Assembly: GCA_964583095.1 (NCBI GenBank)
Contig: CAZOVB010000041.1
Location: 1 to 40,338 of the forward strand
Direction of reading: 5' to 3'
Source: CAZOVB01 sp964583095
GTDB lineage: Bacteria > Planctomycetota > Phycisphaerae > SM23-33
DNA: 40,338 nt
Shown here: positions 15,805 through 24,480 of the stretch, in pieces
How positions within the stretch are numbered: position 1 is the first letter of the stretch
Layout: each line of letters opens with the position of its first letter
Program-made: the position numbers and the translations under genes
Notes under the pieces: model-generated
What the model was told of the DNA's origin: nothing
The model's input: only the letters and a program-made list of their open reading frames with translations
Databases searched by the model: none

Positions 15805-16956
15805 CTATTGGCCGCTGCGTCTGCGGCGGTAGTGTCCCGGGGTCATGCCCTGCTGGCGGCGGAAGACCTTGGTGAAGTAGCTCTGGTCGGAGAAGCCGGT
15901 CTCCAGGGCGATTCGCGCCAGCGACCAGTCGGTGCGCACCAGAAGCTCCGCCGCTCGCTGGACTCGCAACTGGGCCAGCAGGTCGGTAAACGTCCGCCCA
16001 GTCTGACGGTGGAGCAGACGGGAGAAATGCGAAGGTGACACCCCCACGGCCTCGGCCACCTGGTCACGGGAGACACCCTCGTTGCAATGGCGCTGCATGT
16101 ATTCCAGGGCCTGGGCGGCGGTCTGCTGGTGGGCCGAGCGCTTCTGAAGCCGGATCGATTCCATGCAACGCTCGAGCATCTCGTGGAGCCATTCGGCCAG
16201 GTGGGCCTCGGTTTCGATGCCGGCCAGGACCGAGAGGGAGTCGAACTTCTGGCCCAGGAGTTCCTCGGCATTGCCGCCGGCCTCGACGGCCGTTCGCGTC
16301 ATCATCACGATCAGCTCCATCAGGAAGCTCTTGATCAGCCCCAGCCGATGCCCCGCCCGGAAGTAGATGGCCGTGAGGAGTTGATTGAGAATCTCCCTGG
16401 CCGCGGGCAGGTCGTCGCGCCGGATGGCTGAGAGGAGCCCGGGCTCTTCCCGCTGGTACATTTCGCGCAGGTCCAGGTAGGGCAGGAGCTTGACCTGGTG
16501 GATGGCCTCGGCCCGGTGTCGCTCTCGCAGGGAGGTATTGCGGTGCTGGGCCAGCAGGGCCGCGTTGGTCAGGTTGCCCTGGCAGGCCAGCGAGAGCAGG
16601 TGCTCCGCGGCCTGGCGGACGTCGAGGGGCTCGGGGGAAAAGACCCGCGTTTCACTGGCGCTGGAGACCAGGGCCCCGGTGAGCCGGGCGTTGTGCATGA
16701 GGGGCACGGCCCAGAGCATGAGCGATTGGGGGCAGAACACGATGGCGGGTTCGCCCCATCGCAGGGCTTCGTTGACGGCGCCGGCACGGGTCTGGGCGCA
16801 GGTCGGGTCGTCCCGGCAGTTGGCTGGGGCGGTCCCTTCCACGACCCGCCCGCGCAGGTTGACAACGTAGAGATCCAGTTGCCACCGGCGCCGGTACACC
16901 TCGCGCACGTGCTGGAAAGCGTCCTGGTCTGCTTGGCTAAGGGCCCATCGGCTCAT
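15805..16956 (-). CDS. AraC-family regulator with PocR-type sensory domain
   Basis: A 383-residue transcription factor. The N-terminal half resembles the PocR ligand-binding domain: a hydrophobic core with the cysteine pair PANC...TCAQT and the stretch FCPQSLMLWAVPL. Residues about 285-380 are two helix-turn-helix motifs of the AraC type (VSRDQVAEAVGVSPSHFSRL and RIALETGFSDQSYFTKVFRR). PocR domains are thought to sense small hydrocarbon-type ligands; the ligand here is unknown. ATG 16956 is chosen because the upstream extension to 17064 is unlike a domain. It diverges from rpe across a 153-bp gap, so it could regulate rpe, itself, or both. Confidence 0.85.
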   Translation of the reverse strand: MSRWALSQADQDAFQHVREVYRRRWQLDLYVVNLRGRVVEGTAPANCRDDPTCAQTRAGAVNEALRWGEPAIVFCPQSLMLWAVPLMHNARLTGALVSSASETRVFSPEPLDVRQAAEHLLSLACQGNLTNAALLAQHRNTSLRERHRAEAIHQVKLLPYLDLREMYQREEPGLLSAIRRDDLPAAREILNQLLTAIYFRAGHRLGLIKSFLMELIVMMTRTAVEAGGNAEELLGQKFDSLSVLAGIETEAHLAEWLHEMLERCMESIRLQKRSAHQQTAAQALEYMQRHCNEGVSRDQVAEAVGVSPSHFSRLLHRQTGRTFTDLLAQLRVQRAAELLVRTDWSLARIALETGFSDQSYFTKVFRRQQGMTPGHYRRRRSGQ

Positions 16957-17109
16957 AGCATACAAATACCCGACAAGCTCCCCCCGCTGCAAGCGGCAGC
17001 AGAACCGGACGAAAACCTTTGACCCCGCGCGGCTGGATGTGGAAAATACCCGGGTATTCTCCAAAGCCCACCTGAGACGGTGGGCTTGCTTGCATCAGGA
17101 AGGCAGACG

Positions 17110-17817
17110 ATGACCGCCGAGAACACCAACCCGTCCGAGTCGAACCGCTGGAAGGGCTTTGCCCCCAGGGAGGGGCTCATTGCGCCTTCCCTGCTGGCGG
17201 TGGACTTCGCACGGGCAGGCAGCAAGATCGACGAGGTTTTCGCCGCCGGGGCCGACCTGCTCCACGTGGACATCATGGACGGGCACTTTGTGCCCAACCT
17301 GTCGATGGGTCCGGCCTTCGTGGAGAAAATCCGCCGCTACACCGACGCCCTGCTGGACGTCCACCTGATGCTCGATGACCCGGTCTACTTCGCCGAGCGT
17401 TTCGCCGAGGCGGGGGCCGACAGCGTCACCTTCCACATCGAGACGGTCCGCGAACCGATGAAGCTCATCGATCGCCTCCACGAGTTGGGAATCGGGGCGG
17501 GCATTACCCTTCGGCCCGGGACCGAGCCTGAGACGATCGAATCGGTCCTCGATGCGGTCGATATCGTTCTGGTAATGACCGTCGAACCCGGCTACGGAGG
17601 CCAGAAGTTCAAGGCCGACCAGCTTCCCAAGATCCAGTGGGTCCGACAGCGTCTTCGCGACGAGCAGAGGCTGGAAGTGGATGGCGGGATCAACCCCGAA
17701 ACCGCCGAGCCCTGCCGACAGGCCGGGGCGGATGTCTTCGTGGCGGGCGAGAATATCTTCGGCAGCGACGACATCCCCGCAGCGGTGGCGAAACTTCGCA
17801 GGGCCATCCGCCGCTAA
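17110..17817 (+). CDS. rpe: Ribulose-phosphate 3-epimerase
   Basis: A 235-residue TIM-barrel enzyme interconverting ribulose 5-phosphate and xylulose 5-phosphate in the pentose phosphate pathway. Signature blocks are HVDIMDGHFVPNLSMGP, VHLMLDDP, MTVEPGYGGQKF and VDGGINPETA, so the metal ligands and catalytic aspartates are intact. ATG 17110 has GGAAGG upstream; it carries a slightly long 20-residue hydrophilic N-terminus before the first barrel strand. The next gene starts 22 bp downstream, so rpe, the phosphatase-like gene and accD look like one operon. Confidence 0.96.
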   Translation: MTAENTNPSESNRWKGFAPREGLIAPSLLAVDFARAGSKIDEVFAAGADLLHVDIMDGHFVPNLSMGPAFVEKIRRYTDALLDVHLMLDDPVYFAERFAEAGADSVTFHIETVREPMKLIDRLHELGIGAGITLRPGTEPETIESVLDAVDIVLVMTVEPGYGGQKFKADQLPKIQWVRQRLRDEQRLEVDGGINPETAEPCRQAGADVFVAGENIFGSDDIPAAVAKLRRAIRR

Positions 17818-17839
17818 AGGTCGAAGGAAAGGAACTGCC

Positions 17840-18424
17840 TTGAAGAAGCTCTATGCGGTCAAAACGCCCCAGACGCTCCTGGACGAACAGGGGCGGGTGG
17901 AACATGCGGCCGGCTCGCCCCTGACCGACCCGGGCCTGGAACAGGCCCGCGAGATCGGCACGGAACTGGCCCAGCGGAGCGTGGGTGCGATCTACACCTC
18001 CAAGGGAGAATCGGAACTCCAGACCGCCCAGGTTCTGGCCAGGCAGACGGGGGGAAAAGTCCGCAGAGACGAGCGCCTGCGCGAGCTGGACTACGGCCTG
18101 CTTCAGGGCCTGACGGTGGGGGAGTTCAAAAAGAGACACGCCAAGATCTTCAAGCTCTGGCGAGAATCCCCCGAGGGCTTCAAGGCGCCCAGCGGTGAGA
18201 CCCTGGAGCAACTCCGCGGCCGGGTCATCGACGCCCTGCGCGATATCTCCCGCAAGCAGCGGAGCAAGCCGCCGGTGCTGGTGCTGCGTCCGGTCGCCCT
18301 GGCTGTGCTCGAATGCATCGTCCACGGCGAGGATGTCTCGATGCTTTGGAGCCACATGGACCCCGAATTTACATGGACCAGCTTCGAGATCGCCTCGGAG
18401 CGTTTCAGGAATCACCAGGTGTAA
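17840..18424 (+). CDS. Histidine-phosphatase-fold protein lacking catalytic histidines
   Basis: A 194-residue protein starting at TTG 17840, which has AAAGGA in front and directly begins the first strand (KKLYAVKTPQT). The fold of the histidine phosphatase / phosphoglycerate mutase superfamily is recognisable from SPLTDPGLEQA, AIYTSKGESELQTAQ, RRDERLRELDYGLLQGLT and APSGETLEQLRGRV. However, the RHG motif that carries the phosphate-accepting histidine is replaced by VKTPQ, and the second histidine near the C-terminus (normally SHG) by LRPVA. The usual arginines of the pocket are also missing at those points. I infer a pseudoenzyme, perhaps a binding or regulatory subunit. It sits 22 bp after rpe and its stop is 2 bp before accD, so it is translationally tied to both. 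Confidence 0.8.
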   Translation: MKKLYAVKTPQTLLDEQGRVEHAAGSPLTDPGLEQAREIGTELAQRSVGAIYTSKGESELQTAQVLARQTGGKVRRDERLRELDYGLLQGLTVGEFKKRHAKIFKLWRESPEGFKAPSGETLEQLRGRVIDALRDISRKQRSKPPVLVLRPVALAVLECIVHGEDVSMLWSHMDPEFTWTSFEIASERFRNHQV

Positions 18425-18426
18425 GC

Positions 18427-19290
18427 ATGGCTGAGCCGACCCAACCTTCCCGATTCGAAACCGAAAATCCCACCGGCCCCAAACCGGGCCAACGCCGCGA
18501 GATTCCCGATGGCCTGTGGATGCGCTGTCCCCAGTGCGAATCGATGCTCTATCGCAAGGTGGTCATGGAGAACCTGGAAGTCTGCCCGCAGTGCCGACAT
18601 CACTTCCGCCTGGGCGGACGCAAGCGCGTAGAACAGATGGTCGATCCGGGAAGCTTCGAGGAACTCTTTGACGAAGTCCGCGGAGCCGACCCGCTGGAAT
18701 TCGAGTGGAGAGGTCGAAAGTACAGCGAGTATCTCCAGGAATACCAGAACAGGACCGGAACGAACGAATCAATCCTCACCGGCATCGCCTACATCAAGGG
18801 CCGACGCGTCGCCCTGGGCGTGATGGACGGGGACTTCATCATGGGATCCATGGGCTCAGCCACCGGCGAGAAGATCGCCCGTCTGGTGGAGGAGGCCGGC
18901 CGCCGCGATCTGCCCTTGATCCTGGTCTGCATGTCCGGCGGGGCCAGGATGCACGAGGGCATCCTGAGTTTGATGCAGATGGGCAAGACGGCCGCCGCCC
19001 TGGGCCGATTCGATCAGCAGGGGGGGCTTTATATCGCGGTCTTCGTTGACCCCACGACCGCCGGCGTGCTGGCCAGCTACGCCTCTCTGGCGGATATCAT
19101 CGTGGCTGAGCCCCAGGCGCTGATCGGGTTTACAGGCCCCCGCGTCATTGCCAATACCATCAAGGCTGAGTTGCCCGACGGCTTCCAGCGAAGCGAATTC
19201 CTCGTCGATCACGGCTTTGTCGATCTCATCGTCCACCGCAAGGACCTCCGAAGCGAACTGGCCCGCATCATCGACTACTGCAGGCCCTGA
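18427..19290 (+). CDS. accD: Acetyl-CoA carboxylase carboxyltransferase subunit beta
   Basis: A 287-residue subunit that, with AccA, moves the carboxyl group from biotin to acetyl-CoA in fatty-acid synthesis. The N-terminal zinc ribbon is intact (Cys34, Cys37, Cys53, Cys56 in CPQC and CPQC). The crotonase-like core shows GGARMHEG, DPTTAGVLASYASL and GFTGPRVI. Length is usual for the family. It follows the phosphatase-like gene with 2 bp between stop and start. accA is not in the window. Confidence 0.97.
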   Translation: MAEPTQPSRFETENPTGPKPGQRREIPDGLWMRCPQCESMLYRKVVMENLEVCPQCRHHFRLGGRKRVEQMVDPGSFEELFDEVRGADPLEFEWRGRKYSEYLQEYQNRTGTNESILTGIAYIKGRRVALGVMDGDFIMGSMGSATGEKIARLVEEAGRRDLPLILVCMSGGARMHEGILSLMQMGKTAAALGRFDQQGGLYIAVFVDPTTAGVLASYASLADIIVAEPQALIGFTGPRVIANTIKAELPDGFQRSEFLVDHGFVDLIVHRKDLRSELARIIDYCRP

Positions 19291-19338
19291 GGTCCTCAGA
19301 CAATAAATATAGCCCATACGGGATCGGTAGGGATGACC

Positions 19339-19360
19339 CCTGCGAAGCGGCTCCCACGCG
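19339..19360 (+). repeat. 22-nt intergenic repeat, first copy
   Basis: The 22 bases starting CCTGCG and ending CCCACGCG recur at 36640-36661 with one difference. Both copies lie in gene-free gaps just past the 3' end of a gene. Confidence 0.6.
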
Positions 19361-19402
19361 CTGGCTGAACACGTCTTTCAACGCCCCGCCCCCCGGCCGT
19401 CT

Positions 19403-19461
19403 CGGGTGCCACGGACCTGCGAAGCAAGTCCGTGCCTCCACTGCGTCCGAATGCGTCCTTC
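19403..19461 (-). repeat. Dispersed intergenic repeat, inverted right copy
   Basis: Bases 19403-19439 are the exact reverse complement of 86-122, and weaker similarity runs on to about 19461. It lies in the gap between the convergent accD and rng genes. See the left copy for its hairpin structure. Confidence 0.8.
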
Positions 19462-19499
19462 ATCGCCTCCCACGCGGATGACCCGGCGTCTATGGGGTC

Positions 19500-21815
19500 T
19501 CAGGAATCCTTGCCGTCGTTGTTGTCTTCGGATTCCTGCTTGTCCTGGCCGTCGGAGCCCTTGTCGGAACTCTTTTTCGTGGTCTTGCGGGTTCTCTTAC
19601 GGCTGCTGGATTTTCTCGATCGCTTCGGCGTGGGTTTGCTCTCCTGTTCGCCTTCGCTGCCGGCGGACTTCTCCTGGGAGGATTCCTGCTTGTCCTTCTG
19701 CCCGGAATCTTCCGAAGAAGACTTGCTGCTTGAGGAGGTGCTCTTCTTGCGTCGGCGTCTCGATCCGCCCGACTTGCCCGAAGATCCCGACTCCTTTTTC
19801 TGCGAGGAATCCTTCTTCTGATCTGCGGACGAATCTTCCTTCTTATCCTCCTGCCGGTCGGAGTCCTTGCCGGAATCCGAGTTGTCGTTGCCTTCCGACG
19901 ACTGTGAGCTCTTGGATTTGCGAGGCCTGCGCCGGCGCTTCTTCCGGGGCTCCGATGATTTCCGGTCGCTGGAATCCTTGGAATCCTGGCTCGAATCTTT
20001 TTCCTGCCCGGAGTCCTGGGATGAATCCTTCCGCTGGTCCTGCTGGGTCCGGCTGGAATCCTGGTTCTGGTTGTCGTCGTCCTTGCGGTTGTGCTTTCGC
20101 CCGCCCCGTCGGCCCCGGCGGCGCTTCTTGCTCTTGGAGGATGAATCCTCTTCCTCCTCCTGCGGCTCCTGCTGCTGGGAGGATTCCTGCGGATCGCTCG
20201 TCTGCTGCCTGGGAGATCTCTCCCTTTTCTCCAGGTCCCGAAGGTCTTCCAGTTGGGCATCGGACTTGCCCGGGCGGTTCTTGCCTTCCCAGTTGATCAC
20301 AGAACCGCGATGGTTCTTGCAGACGATCTGCATCTCTTCCCCGGCCAGCGTGTCGTCCATCTGGATGATAATCCGGGCCGAGGCTTCTTCTTCCATGGCC
20401 GCCAGGCGGGGCCTCTGGAAGTTCAGCAGGTGATGCGCCACTTCCGGGGTCACCGAGACCTCGACACGGTGGATATCCTCCACGGCCGTGGCACGCTGCA
20501 GGCTGCGCAGGACCAGCAGGGCCTGGGACTCCTCGCTCTTGATCAGCCCCATGCCGCGACAGCGCCTGCACTCGTTGTACATGGCGTGTTTGAGGCTGGG
20601 TCGAACCCGTTGCCGCGTGAGTTCCACGATTCCGAAGCTGCTCATCTTGAGAACCTTGGTCTTGGCCCGGTCCTTCTTGAGTCCTTCGCGGATGATCTTC
20701 TCGACCGATCGGCGGTTGCGCTCCTGGCGCATGTCGATGAAGTCGATGACCACCACGCCCCCCAGGTCGCGCAGGCGAAGCTGGCGGAGGATTTCCTCGG
20801 CCGCTTCCTGGTTGATCTTCAGCGCGGTGGTTTCGGCGTCGGAGTGGTCCTTGAATTTCCCGCTGTTGATGTCGATGGCCACCAGGGCTTCGGCCTGGTC
20901 GACGATCAGGCTCCCGCCACTCTTGAGTTCCACGCGCCGGGAGTAGACCTTCTCGATCTCCTGCTCCAGGCCGAACTCGTGGAAGAGTCCTTCGCGCCCG
21001 CGGTAGAGCTTGATGGTCTGTTTGCTGCGGGGCACGGCCATGTCCAGGAATTCGCGGACGCTGAAGGCGACGTCTTCGGTATCGCAGATGATTCGCTTGA
21101 TATTGGAGTTGTATACGTCGCGGATGGTACGGATGACCAGGTTGGATTCCTGGTAGATCTCGGCCGGGGCCTTGGCGCTCTTGATGCGCTGCTTGACATT
21201 CTTCCAGAGTCGCAGCAGGTAGTTCAGGTCTCGCTGGAGGTCTCGCTTGGTATGTCCCACACCGGCGGTCCGGACGATGAATCCCATTTCCGAGGGAAGC
21301 TTGAGATCGTTGAGCGACGCCCGGGCCTTGTTGCGGTCTTCAGGATCTTCGATCTTCCGGGAGACGCCCAGTCGGCTCATGCCGGGCATCATCACCAGCA
21401 GGCGTCCCGGGATGGACAGGTAGGTCGTCATCGTCGGGCCCTTGGTGCCGATGCCCTCCTTGGTCATCTGGACGACGACTTCCTGGCCTCGGCGGAGGCA
21501 TTCCTGGATGGGAGGTCTTTCCCGGTGGGGGCGTTTTTGTCCGACCGCTTCGTTGACGTTCTTCTTCTTGTTGCCCGGGAAGTGCTGGGGATGCACGTCC
21601 GAGATGTGCAAGAAGCCGTTCTTGGAGCCGCCGAAGTCGATAAAGGCCGCCTGGATGGACGGTTCGACGTTGGTGACGCGTCCCTTGTAGATATTTCCCA
21701 CGTGGGAGGCGTTGCTGGATCGCTCGATGTAGAGCTCTTCCAGTTCGTTGTTGTCGATGATTGCGATACGGCACTCCTGTGCCTCTCGCATGTTGATAAG
21801 CATGTCTTTTGCCAT
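19500..21815 (-). CDS. rng: Ribonuclease E/G with long disordered C-terminal tail
   Basis: A 771-residue endoribonuclease for rRNA maturation and mRNA decay. An S1 domain is at about 35-140 and carries a basic insertion (GNKKKNVNEAVGQKRPHRERPP). The RNase core follows, with metal-binding Asp motifs AIDINSG and IDFIDM and a zinc-link CRRCRGMG for dimer/tetramer assembly. Residues 533-771 are low-complexity: acidic Ser/Asp/Glu/Gln blocks alternate with four Arg/Lys clusters (around 562, 622, 684 and 730). Such tails in RNase E bind RNA and recruit degradosome partners; that role is inferred here. AAAAGGAA stands before the ATG. It is the last gene of the minus-strand run. The name rne would be equally defensible. 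Confidence 0.93.
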   Translation of the reverse strand: MAKDMLINMREAQECRIAIIDNNELEELYIERSSNASHVGNIYKGRVTNVEPSIQAAFIDFGGSKNGFLHISDVHPQHFPGNKKKNVNEAVGQKRPHRERPPIQECLRRGQEVVVQMTKEGIGTKGPTMTTYLSIPGRLLVMMPGMSRLGVSRKIEDPEDRNKARASLNDLKLPSEMGFIVRTAGVGHTKRDLQRDLNYLLRLWKNVKQRIKSAKAPAEIYQESNLVIRTIRDVYNSNIKRIICDTEDVAFSVREFLDMAVPRSKQTIKLYRGREGLFHEFGLEQEIEKVYSRRVELKSGGSLIVDQAEALVAIDINSGKFKDHSDAETTALKINQEAAEEILRQLRLRDLGGVVVIDFIDMRQERNRRSVEKIIREGLKKDRAKTKVLKMSSFGIVELTRQRVRPSLKHAMYNECRRCRGMGLIKSEESQALLVLRSLQRATAVEDIHRVEVSVTPEVAHHLLNFQRPRLAAMEEEASARIIIQMDDTLAGEEMQIVCKNHRGSVINWEGKNRPGKSDAQLEDLRDLEKRERSPRQQTSDPQESSQQQEPQEEEEDSSSKSKKRRRGRRGGRKHNRKDDDNQNQDSSRTQQDQRKDSSQDSGQEKDSSQDSKDSSDRKSSEPRKKRRRRPRKSKSSQSSEGNDNSDSGKDSDRQEDKKEDSSADQKKDSSQKKESGSSGKSGGSRRRRKKSTSSSSKSSSEDSGQKDKQESSQEKSAGSEGEQESKPTPKRSRKSSSRKRTRKTTKKSSDKGSDGQDKQESEDNNDGKDS

Positions 21816-21879
21816 GTGAGGTTTTCCTTTTGTCCCCTGCCGGGTTCGGCGGGGGCCTCACAGCGTTCGGCGCGTTTCT

Positions 21880-22545
21880 TCAGTCTTGGAAGGCGAAACG
21901 GGATTGAACCCGCTTGAGCCGGGCCAGGTCAAGGGACTCGTCCAGCTCCAGGATCCGCAGAACCTCCTGGGGTTTGGCCCATCGCCCGTTGTGGGCGATC
22001 AGGTCAAACTCCAGACTTCCTTGTTGCAGTTGGATCCGTGGAAGATGGGGCTTGATGTCGATCTCGACCGACCTGGGTTTGGTGCGGGTCCTTCGACCCT
22101 TTGCCTTCTTCCTGCGTTGGATGAGCCATTGAGCCGGTTGGGCAAGATGGTCCAGGCGCTGGCTGAGTTCTTTCTGTCGGGCAGGACCCAGGTCGAGTCG
22201 ATAGGAAAGCTGTGTCGGCTCGGTCGAGGCCTTTTTGTCGATGGGTTTTGCCTGGACGAAGCTGAGCCCCTGCGGTGCGGACCGGTTGAGCCTTTCGCAG
22301 AGCACCGGACCTTGCGGGGGGTCAGGATCGTCCAGGCGGATTACCAGCAGATCGTCGAGGCTGGCAACGCCCACGGGTCGCGGACACGGCAGCGACAGAA
22401 TCGGATGCGGGTTGAACCCCTGGCTGTACTGGAGGGGAATCGAGGCCCGAAGGGCCGTTCGCTCCGCCACGCGCATCATGTCGCGATGAGACAGAAATCT
22501 CAGGTCGCCCTGGACCATCATTCGAATGGCCCATCGTTGCGGCAA
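21880..22545 (-). CDS. DUF2344 / TIGR03936-type protein without its radical SAM partner
   Basis: A 221-residue protein. The diagnostic N-terminus MVQGDLRFLSHRDMMR, then QYSQGFNPHPILSLPCPRPVG, identifies the DUF2344 family. I chose TTG 22545 because the ATGs at 22521 and 22518 would delete the first strand (RWAIRM), and AAAGGA stands upstream. In most genomes this domain is fused to, or follows, a B12-binding radical SAM protein and neighbours rng; here rng is present (64 bp downstream) but no radical SAM gene lies in the window. Function is not established. A basic patch (RRKKAKGRRTRTKPR) interrupts the middle. Confidence 0.85.
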   Translation of the reverse strand: MPQRWAIRMMVQGDLRFLSHRDMMRVAERTALRASIPLQYSQGFNPHPILSLPCPRPVGVASLDDLLVIRLDDPDPPQGPVLCERLNRSAPQGLSFVQAKPIDKKASTEPTQLSYRLDLGPARQKELSQRLDHLAQPAQWLIQRRKKAKGRRTRTKPRSVEIDIKPHLPRIQLQQGSLEFDLIAHNGRWAKPQEVLRILELDESLDLARLKRVQSRFAFQD

Positions 22546-22710
22546 ACGCTGTGGGTTGTCCTTTCGTGTTGTTTGGGTTGAAATCGTATTTTCTCCACCG
22601 CGCCGAACTCATCCGCCCGGTCGGTGATCGTTGTGTTGTGGAACGTGGCGGCCTATGCCGCGGCTCCCGCCGGGAAGGTCCGATAGGGGCCTCGGCCGGC
22701 AACATGTTCG

Positions 22711-24453
22711 CTAGTCTGTATACGCCTCGGGAAGGATCTGCCGGGTCTGCACCCGAAGGTAGTTGATGATTTCCTTGTCCGAGTCGAACTGCATCACCCG
22801 CCGCGCGACCTTGCGCGCCTGTTCCATGGTTACCGAGCGGATGACTTTTTTGATTTCGGGTATGGCCGGTGGCGAACAGGAGAACGTTTTGAGCCCCAGG
22901 CCCAGCAGCAGCAGCGTGAACTGCGGGTCGCCGGCCATCTCGCCGCACATGCTCACGGGGACTTCGTATTGCTCGCCGGCCCGGATGACCTGGCGGATCA
23001 GCCGCAACACCGCGGGGTTGGCCGCGGTAAACAGCGATGCCACCCGTTCGTTGCCCCGGTCCACCGCAAGCGTATATTGTACCAGATCGTTCGTTCCCAG
23101 CGAGAAGAAGTCCGCCTCCCGGGCAAAACGGTTGATCTGGAGAGCGGCCGCGGGCGTCTCGACCATGATTCCCACCGGAAGATCCCGGCGATGGTCGATG
23201 CCTTCCTCCTCCAGGTCTTCCATCACGTCGCGGACGATCGTCCGTGCCTGGCGAAGCTCCAACAGGTTGGTGATCAGGGGGAAGAGCATGGCCACATCGC
23301 CGTCGTAGCTGGCCCGGAGGATCGCCCGGATCTGCGTCTTGAACAGGTCCAGGTTCTGCAGGGCAAAGCGGATCGAGCGGCAGCCCAGAAAGGGGTTGCG
23401 TTCCGGCGTGCGGGCGCGGCTCTGGGTGTACTTGTCCGCTCCCAGATCGACGGTGCGGATCACTACGGTCCTGCCCTCGCTGGCTTCGATGACCTCCCGG
23501 TAGGCCTCGTAGTGTTCCTCTTCGGTCGGTTCGCGGTCCTTGCCCAGGTACAGAAACTCCGTGCGGTACAAGCCGATGCCTTCTCCCCCTTTCTGCGGGA
23601 CGGTCTGGGCCTCGGAGGGAAACTCGATGTTGCCCACCAGTTTGATGGCGTGGCCGTCCTTGGTCACCGCGGGCAGGTCGCGCAGGGCGTCGAGGCTGTG
23701 AATGAACTCCACCTGCTGACGGGCGAACTGCTGATATTCCTCGAGGCTGGGCTGGTCGGGATTGACCACTACCACACCCCGGTTGCCGTCGATGACGATC
23801 ACGTCCCCGCCGGAGATTTCACTGGTGACATCGTTGAGACCGACCACTGCGGGGATTCCCAGTGCCTTTGCGACGATGGCGGTGTGAGAGGTCTCGCCGC
23901 CGGCATCGATGGCCAGGCCCTTGATGTGCTTGCGATCCATGCCCGCCGTCTGCGAGGGCGTCAAGTCGTGCGCGGTGACCACCACGTCCCGGGTCAGGTG
24001 GGTCAGCGACTGATGCCGCTGTCCGGTGAGATTCCGAAGCAGGCGCTTCTCGATGTCGTAGATGTCCTTGGCCCGGTCGGCCAGGTACTGGGGCATGTCC
24101 AGGAATTCTTTGGCATAGCCGCGGAGGACCGTGGCGACGGCGTACTCGGCCGTCACATGCCCGCCGAGGATCGTATCGGCGAATTTCTCATCGAGGACCT
24201 TGTCCTGGAGCAGACCCAGGTGGAAATCGAAGATGCTGGCGGCTTCTTTGCCGATCCTCTCGACCGTCCGCTCCTTGAGATCGAGGATCTCCCCTTCGCT
24301 GACCTCGATGGCGTTTCGGAGTCGATCCAGTTCGCTCTGGGCGTGGTCGACGGGGACATGGCGCTGGGGGATGTCGAATTCTTCGGTATCGACCACCACC
24401 GCCGGTGCGATGGCCACACCGGGGGATACGCCTATTCCCTTTTTGATTCTCAT
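22711..24453 (-). CDS. ptsI: PTS enzyme I (phosphoenolpyruvate-protein phosphotransferase)
   Basis: A 580-residue cytoplasmic kinase that takes phosphate from PEP and passes it to HPr. The N-terminal phosphohistidine site is His190 in AGGETSHTAIVA; the PEP-binding C-terminal domain has LYRTEFLYL, FSLGTNDLVQYTLAVDR and VSMCGEMAGDP with the usual cysteine. Length matches the family. It follows ptsH by 27 bp. No sugar-specific IIB or IIC gene is in the window, so it probably serves a regulatory phosphorelay. Confidence 0.97.
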   Translation of the reverse strand: MRIKKGIGVSPGVAIAPAVVVDTEEFDIPQRHVPVDHAQSELDRLRNAIEVSEGEILDLKERTVERIGKEAASIFDFHLGLLQDKVLDEKFADTILGGHVTAEYAVATVLRGYAKEFLDMPQYLADRAKDIYDIEKRLLRNLTGQRHQSLTHLTRDVVVTAHDLTPSQTAGMDRKHIKGLAIDAGGETSHTAIVAKALGIPAVVGLNDVTSEISGGDVIVIDGNRGVVVVNPDQPSLEEYQQFARQQVEFIHSLDALRDLPAVTKDGHAIKLVGNIEFPSEAQTVPQKGGEGIGLYRTEFLYLGKDREPTEEEHYEAYREVIEASEGRTVVIRTVDLGADKYTQSRARTPERNPFLGCRSIRFALQNLDLFKTQIRAILRASYDGDVAMLFPLITNLLELRQARTIVRDVMEDLEEEGIDHRRDLPVGIMVETPAAALQINRFAREADFFSLGTNDLVQYTLAVDRGNERVASLFTAANPAVLRLIRQVIRAGEQYEVPVSMCGEMAGDPQFTLLLLGLGLKTFSCSPPAIPEIKKVIRSVTMEQARKVARRVMQFDSDKEIINYLRVQTRQILPEAYTD

Positions 24454-24480
24454 TATAGTTTCTTATCGGTCTGGGGCCGC

